From positions 2,999,339-3,063,338 of the forward strand of contig JAJEKV010000025.1 in NCBI GenBank assembly GCA_021234155.1: a stretch of 64,000 bases of DNA, given 5' to 3'. The notes under the pieces were generated by a model. The model was given only the letters and a program-made list of their open reading frames with translations, did no database searches and had not been told where the DNA came from. Source of the DNA: Isoetes taiwanensis. Its lineage: Eukaryota > Streptophyta > Lycopodiopsida > Isoetales > Isoetaceae. Positions 57,648-64,000 of the stretch are shown here, piece after piece. Position 1 is the stretch's first letter; each line of letters starts with the position of its first letter. The position numbers and the translations under genes are program-made.

Positions 57648-60600
57648 TACTTTTATCGTCCACGGAGACCAATCGGTCTATGGGACCCAATACAAAAACG
57701 ACAAGCGGATTCTTGCCCCGGATTAAAAACCCCGCCCGAAGGGTTTCGAGAGGAAAAACCGTGGCGACAATCAGCCTCGGCCTTCTTGACAAAGCGTGCT
57801 AATCATATAAAATGCGTAAACATCCCAATATATACTGAGTCATGCACCACCCGTAGTGCCTAGTCGTGGACTGGCCGGCGGGGGCAAATGTGACCTCGAG
57901 GTCCAGTACCTCTGGATGTATGACCCGGGGCGCGTCTTGGCGGTGTGTTCATCGGCAAATGCAAGGGCACGTCCGCCCCGTACTAAGGGGGCGTATCGGC
58001 CGGATCGGCCCGAACACACTGGGCAACTCACGGAAAGTGTGAGACTCATCCTCAATGGCACCCGGTTTGGCGGATCGCCGAGGTGTCTGGCGGGGCTCCC
58101 AATCCACACGCCGATCTCGATGCGAAGATGGTGGGCTTTTGTCGCGAATGGAGGCAATGAGTGCAGCTTTTTCGGCATTTGGGAGCAGCGGTAGAGGCGT
58201 GGGCCCAGGGCTAACCGGGGGTTGATGTGCTCCTTGTAATGGGCCATTTTGGCGTGCTCTAGAGCAATGGGGTCCCGAGCTTGCCAAGGAAACAAGCATC
58301 TAGGTACTCCGCGGTACATCTCCGCGATCGGGGCTTTGCGCCCGGTATGCGCGTCTCGTGCTCTGCCGCGTTCCATCTGGCGAACCAGCGATCTCTCTTA
58401 CCCCTCCAGCGGGCCCTAAGCGCTGCGGACTCATGGCCACGGTGTAAGCGGTGCGGGGGAGCCGAGCATCACCCATAGTAACCACTTTACGAAAATAGGC
58501 GATGTGTCTATCAAGGGCTGCCCGTGGCGGCAAGAATCGCTTTTCTGCAGTGAGAATCGATAGGGGGGTGAAGGTTTCACCCAAGTGCGTGCCAAAAATG
58601 CTTGCGCACCTGCTCCAAGTCATTCAGTCGCCAAAGAGGCGACCCGGGCCCCAAACCTCGACCCCGTCTGAAGGGACCGGGCTCGACCGATGCGAGCGGA
58701 TGTGACCGATGGCCCCAATCATATAGCTTCGCACGGTGATTGTTACGCATGGCATAAAGCGCTTTCCGGCTGCTTTGTCACCATAGCGGATAGGCGCCTC
58801 CAGAGCGAGGCGAGGAGGGGAACTCCACCCCTAGGTACTTGTAGGTGGGCGTGGCGTCCACAGTCGCCCCCCGATATGTGAGTGCGGGGAGGCATGGGGT
58901 GACGTGAAGAGGATATGAGAACCACCACGGTCTTGGCAGATTGACGCAGCGCATGTCGTAGCGACAAAATGTGTCTAGGGCATCCGGGTGAGGCGCATAC
59001 CGGGGTGTGGGCCGGCCAGCCAACATCGCCCCGCGATAGATGAGCCGCCGGATGACCGGTGCAAAAGCCGTATGCCATCCCCCATGCTTTCAGAAGCGGG
59101 GCTCTAACCGATCAATGTAGAGGCCAAAAAGTGTTGGCGAGGGGGGCAACCTGCTTGGGACCGATGCTCTTGGTGAATGCTTGGCCCGTCGCCGTGCATC
59201 CGCCAAAACAACTCTCATACAACCCGTATATGGCATTACGCGCACGGCAGCGGAGCCCCTGACGCTAGATCTAGCCCACGCTTTTCAGGGGGCCGTGTAT
59301 CAAAAGCCTTTGCGAAGTCCACAAAGCGGCAATACAAGTCCGGTAGATGATTAGAAATTTGTCTTCAATCGATGCAGCTGGCGTAAAGATATGGTCAATC
59401 GTTGAGTGGCGGGTCGAAAGCTCGCCGCGGTGAGGGTTCGCGACCGGCCGCCTCGCCCGGGGTCAATCGCCGCCGAGAATGCCCCAACAGCTTTGGCAAA
59501 TACCGAATCGACCATGATCGTCCCAGAATTGGCCGGACAAAGGTGGGTCGCCCGCCTTTGTGAATGGGAACAACCCTCGCTTGTGGTCCATTGTCGGGAA
59601 ACCCTCCCCGCAATGCTCGCTGAACAGGGTAGTGAGGACCGACAAGCGCCGCCCTGCCCACTTGAGTAACTTCGCCCGCATACCATCGAGGTCACCGCCT
59701 TCCCATTAGCTAGCCGTTCGTGTGCCCCTCCTCAACATCCTCGCCCACGAACCAATGGGGGGCCATCCGGTGGGGGTATGGGCACGCGCCCCTGGCGGGT
59801 CATAGAGCCGCTTTGCAAAAGTACCGCTCCCACCGCGGGGTGTGATGTCCCCTCGAGGTCGGGCTGGCCTTCAAGCACTCTGGCGCCAAAAGGTTCGAGG
59901 ATGAGTGTCCAAAGAGTCAACATCTCCGCCGATGCTTGGCAAGGTACCGCGCCTTTGTGTCCTTCGATGGGCGCGGTACTGTGGTGGCCTCGCAAGCGGG
60001 TACACGGATCCGAATGTGACGGAGCTGCCGCTTGCGTGCTTTTACAGTCCGCATCAAACCATCGGTTACGCTGAATGTTGCCGACCCTCGAAGCGGCGAC
60101 GCGGGGTCTGCCAGCACCCGCTCGGGCCGCATCCCGTAATAGCGGTCACCTGGTCTGCTCTGCTGCTCTAGTGTGGAGGTCCCGCAGAATTACGGGAGGG
60201 CATCCATGAGCATCTTGCCGAAGTCCTCCGCCGCCATAATCGAAGTTTCAACCGAGGACGAGGGGCCGGTATAGTGGGGGTTCGGGCGGCTCGCCAAACC
60301 AGTCCAAATAAAGTGGGAGGTGATCTCGAAGTCGACCTCCTCATCCCGACCGGTTCGCGGCCCACCCTAAAACGACCGATGAGATGCATATCTTGGCGCA
60401 ACTACAAGCACATAGTCCACCACACTAGACCCTCCCCCCGATTGTCCCACATCGCATGTGCACTTGCGAGAATCGGGCCCGCGGAAAGGCCATTGCAAAT
60501 TATCAAGTCAAAAATGCCACATAGCAGGAGCAATTATGCGCCAAAGCGAAAGTGACGGTCATCATCCGACCCGCGTGGCGGGCTACTACTTGGGCGTAAA

Positions 60601-60825
60601 GCCGCAGGACATCGTCGGCCGAGGGGGGTCAAGTCGCATGGGCTGCTCTACTCCTGTCCGTGCATTGAAATCTCCAAGAAGGACGACCCTACCCAACTGC
60701 TGATGCTGCTGTATGTCATCATATAGATCGACATACGGGTCCATCCTATCCGCATCGGGGTGGCTGCGATAGAAGGTGCTGTCTGCATGAGGGAAATAAC
60801 AGGCGGCCAGAAAAAGAGGGTTGCC

Positions 60826-60870
60826 ACTGGTATTATGCCACTGGTATTATGCACACTGGTATTATTGAAT
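60826..60870. repeat. Three tandem copies of a roughly 15-bp unit
   Basis: CACTGGTATTATG occurs three times in a row at the 5' boundary of the LINE endonuclease segment. Confidence 0.8.
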
Positions 60871-60889
60871 CTCTGCGCCACTATCCTGA

Positions 60890-61799
60890 TTCTTTGTAGA
60901 AGCTACCCATAATAACTAAACTAACTTGCAAAAAATATTTATTCAGAAATATTAAATGCTTCTAACTTTGCTTTACCTTAATCGTTCATTATTCGAACGA
61001 AAGTTTTATGTTATAAGAACCTTGGTAGGGAACTTCATATTACAAAATATCGAGGCAAAAGAACATCATCAAGGCATGTAATTTCCGTAAGAAGTAATCA
61101 AACGTGCTTTTGACTAGTTTTTTAAGGCATGGTATTTAGAATTTTTTTCAAGGCTGGAAGTCTCATACGAGGCCAAATATATGCATCAAATAACAGGGGT
61201 AAGGGGGATTTCATTAATGTCAATAGTTATTATGCACTTTAATTATTGAACAATCGTTATGTATTGTCGTGCCCTTAGAAAAGCAGGCATTCATAGGGAT
61301 ATTATATTTAATATATGATTGTTTAGTAAAAAAAAGTTTTAACTAGCAAAAGCACACCAGAAGATGGCTAGGCATGTATGTAGTAGATTGTGGTAATTGA
61401 CAAATTGATTATCAAAGTTGAGTAACTAGTCAAGTTCAATAGTTGATATTGTTAGAGTTGAATAATAACGAAATGAGTAGTTTTTGCAAAGTTTCCAACT
61501 TTTATCACTGCAACCTACTTGCTTTGCTATATTTTTTGCTATTGTTCAATGGCTAGTCAATTACAGCCAGTAATATAGGTCAATGATAAAAGGCAATCAT
61601 TGTCCATATTGGAATCTTCTACTACCTTGCAAAATGGTTAGAAGGAAAAAAAAAACGTAGAACAAAATGCCAACCATGCATAAGGAACTGCTCATTTGAA
61701 AATGAGAAAACAAGTACCCTCCTTATCTCTAATGTCACATTTGTACACTTTTATAGATGAGCTCAATCCTCTCAAATGTTGTTTGGTGATGCATGGCAG
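60890..61799. other. AT-rich DNA
   Basis: Only the repeat copy at 61050-61120 (see 53400-53760) was noticed; no gene. Confidence 0.4.
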
Positions 61800-62559
61800 T
61801 GTCATGTCAGATGGAAATGATGCCTCATATGATGCATTATTTGTTTCAAGCACAAGAGTTTTTCTCGTGGATGAGGTAAACGAGATTATATCTGATAATT
61901 GTATCCTCTTCTTGACCTCTTCAGTATGGCAATGGATTTTTTGAAATCGCTCCTTACTTCTGTTCTGGCACATTATCAATAACTAAGTGCACTTGCTTCT
62001 ACATGCATACGACCATATATAAATTACCTGCAATTTACGATAGTTGTGCAGACCACCTGCGAACTAATTTGAACATTACTTAGACAAACATTGAGCAAGA
62101 TTTTAATGAACGGGGAAGATGAGGATCGCATCCCTGCGTTTAAGTCATTACATAGCCATTGGGGAGGGGGGGAGGGGGGAGAGCGAAGTACGAGCTATCA
62201 CTTCCATGGTTAATTTTTTGTTTAATTTACTTTTGCATCCATAGTTTGGTTCATCTCTCAGCCATGAATTTCTACATGACTATAAAATAAGCCAGAATAA
62301 TCCAGATAAGGACTCTTACTCTGACTTGATTTGAATATTCTCTTGGTGTCTTCAGTTTATGGTCCAATATGATTTGCTCATGGATGGCTATGCAAGCTAT
62401 ATCAGGTGCAGAGGAAATGTATTATATTATCTAAAAGGCAAAATTAAAGTGCCAATGGTTGAGAAAAAAATGTTATCATTGTTAGAGGTCCAGTTCTCTT
62501 CTTTGGAGCATCTTTTGAAAAGAGCAAGTTGTCTTCTTCTAAGCATCGGCATAAAAGAG
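61800..62559 (+). CDS. Two phase-matched exons of an unidentified gene
   Basis: Exon 61800-61875 lies between a GGCAG acceptor and a GATGAG|GTAAAC donor and reads VMSDGNDASYDALFVSSTRV, then FLVDE. Exon 62356-62559 follows TCTTCAG, continues in the same phase with FMVQYDLLMDGYASYIRCRG, NVLYYLKGKIKVPMVEKKML and EHLLKRASCLLLSIGIKE, and ends at AAAGAG|GTATGC. Together they give 93 codons without stops and good splice signals at every boundary, so the gene may be intact and extend past the window. No domain was recognised. Confidence 0.5.
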
Positions 62560-64000
62560 GTATGCCTTCTAGCAAAGGCCTATTTTCCTCATGTCCAGTA
62601 AGTACCCTTCTATAGATATTTGCATTATTGTGATAATTCAAAGAATAGAATGAAAGCTAACCAGAGCTTGTTGTACTGTATACCAGTGATTGCTTGCAAA
62701 ACTCTATGAATATTGGATGACGAACTGGTTTTACATAGTATTGAAATGTATCCACCATGATAAAAGACTTTGGCCAAAACAAAAAGGCATTTACTAATCT
62801 CTTGTGGATTGAGAAGCATGAACTAATCACATGAAATCTTCAATCTTGTCTGGAGGGTTCATAACAGTGCCATCTGAATCCTTTAGAATGAACATCTTCG
62901 GCTCGTGGCTTTCCAGTTCCATATTCTTCACATTATGTTTTTTCCAAGTATTGCAGCTGTTATTTCAATCTGGATGCTCACTATCAGTGCATGCTCTCTA
63001 ATATCATGTCTTTTGCAATCTTCAACTAGAAAGGTCCATCATTGGCATAGTAAGCTAGCTAAAGTCCTAGATGACACTTAGGGCAATTTTAGATGCCAAT
63101 TAAGTATCTTTGGGGAGGCAAGAGGTGATGAAGTTTGCATTAAGGACAGGTTGTGCTTATCCAACATTAAACAGACCAGTCGTGCTTCCCATTAGGAAAT
63201 AGATGCCTTTCACATCACAAGTTTCAGCACATCTTTATATAGATGCCTTTCACATCACAAGTTTCAGCACATCTTTATCCAGCTCTGCTTGTAAATAGAG
63301 AACTCTGGTTACGTGATAGGCAAGGGGAGGAAATTACTATAGCTTTCAGTCCTATTCAAGTACGCGTGTCTTGACATGTTGATTTTGGAGACTCAAAATT
63401 ACACAATAATCGTCTTTGAGCAGGGAACACTCTTGTTCTAATGCACACTGGTCTGCTTAAAGGCCATCATTACAAGTTTGACTGAACCAATGAGGCCTTC
63501 ATCAACTATTGTTGCATATGTTTCTCCAGACAAAAAACATTGCTTGACTTATTAAAGAGTTAAATTAAGCAACATTCATAATGAACTTGCAACTATATTC
63601 CATAGCATAAGCTTAGATTATGAAATGTTAATTGTTCCAGAAGAAGCATAATAGGAGGGCAGACGCATACAACTGAAACAATTATGCATTCAATAAAAGC
63701 CTATCAGTGACTTGGGTCACGATAAACTGCTCTTAGTGCACTATGAAATATTTATGAAATTTATGACCTGTAAGGGAATGCCATAATGTCTCTAAAATGG
63801 TAAGGTGATGTCTTGGCAATTCAATTAAGAGAGATATGCAAGCAACATAGTCATAGTCTGAAGAACCCAAAATAGGGCCTAAAATCCTACTTAATTCATG
63901 TTGCTGCAATGGAAACAATGCAGGGCAACTTGTAACATGATGCCTGAGACATAAAAGTTTCTAGCTATCATGTTGCGCAATGAGCTTAGAAATACGAAAG
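62560..64000. other. AT-rich tail of the window
   Basis: No further exon of the 61800-62559 gene was recognised. A 61-codon minus-strand frame at 63918-63733 has no known motif. Confidence 0.35.
63201..63278. repeat. 40-bp tandem duplication
   Basis: AGATGCCTTTCACATCACAA plus 18 more identical bases occur at 63201-63238 and 63241-63278. Confidence 0.95.

Larger units (their letters stand above)
57621..60880 (-). mobile_element. GC-rich LINE, decayed, with microsatellite tail
   Basis: Minus strand, 5' to 3'. About 60830-60595 is an endonuclease part with FLAACYFPHADSTFY and VVLLGDFNARTGVEQ, the GDFN motif of EEP-type LINE endonucleases. About 59681-59400 is the reverse transcriptase start (AKLLKWAGRRLSVLTTLFSE; then PIHKGG- and GRSWSIRYLPKLL-like pieces in other frames). 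About 58830 has TYKYLGVEF, a conserved late RT motif. 58376-57840 is a C-terminal part with CPVCSG. Frames change repeatedly, so it is inactive. The region is strikingly GC-rich against AT-rich flanks. On the minus strand it ends in a TTCC repeat (57621-57647), consistent with LINE clades that carry simple-repeat tails. No target duplication was found. Confidence 0.75.

Noticed and set aside
57840..60700. Many long ORFs on both strands in the GC-rich block
   Set aside because: High GC reduces stop codons by chance; only minus-strand frames show LINE endonuclease, RT and C-terminal motifs.

Overview
The window reads as nuclear DNA of a land plant. It has spliced genes with GT-AG introns, PPR fragments, plant-type LRR receptor fragments, an eight-exon ARPC4 gene, a Ty3/gypsy element whose primer-binding site resembles the tRNA-Asp type of plant Athila/Tat elements, and several LINE remnants. 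A non-seed plant such as a fern or lycophyte is plausible, but this is inference only. Most of the window is mobile or decayed DNA; few genes look intact.

Layout. 1-870: start of a TTC1-like TPR gene (minus strand) with a tandemly duplicated promoter-like block. 1145-2525: broken exons of an unidentified gene. 2608-15081: a 12.5-kb element bounded by perfect 26-bp terminal inverted repeats (TIRs). It carries a decayed DUF7869 transposase-like gene on the minus strand at its left end. On the plus strand it carries several unidentified coding blocks and an FCP1/HAD-like ORF. Its central and right parts hold more than 20 copies of a 22-bp palindrome, six long hairpins with compensatory arm changes, and one microRNA-precursor-like foldback. 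16776-27935: a complete LTR retrotransposon (minus strand) with 5-bp target duplications, gag, pol and a long extra ORF block after pol. It sits inside an exon of another gene, and the reading frame is continuous across the empty site. 28081-35400: a second copy of the promoter block, a SINE-like insertion with 20-bp duplications, an LRR fragment and a series of exon-like segments. 35400-41250: mostly AT-rich DNA without recognisable genes.

41252-48612 is the best host locus. ARPC4 (minus) and a RING/E2 gene (plus) diverge from a shared intergenic region. The second encodes an RBR-type RING followed by a BIRC6-like ubiquitin-conjugating domain. Its 5' end is tandemly duplicated, the downstream duplicate is split by a LINE 3' end, and its frame contains one TAG stop. 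48690-50165 holds an ABCB transporter fragment and PPR fragments. 50200-64000 holds repeats related to the RING/E2 upstream region, two LRR exons, a GC-rich decayed LINE, and two well-formed exons of an unidentified gene near 61800-62559.

The most unusual content is the internal structure of the 12.5-kb TIR element: palindromes, covarying hairpins and non-transposase coding blocks inside one pair of perfect TIRs.
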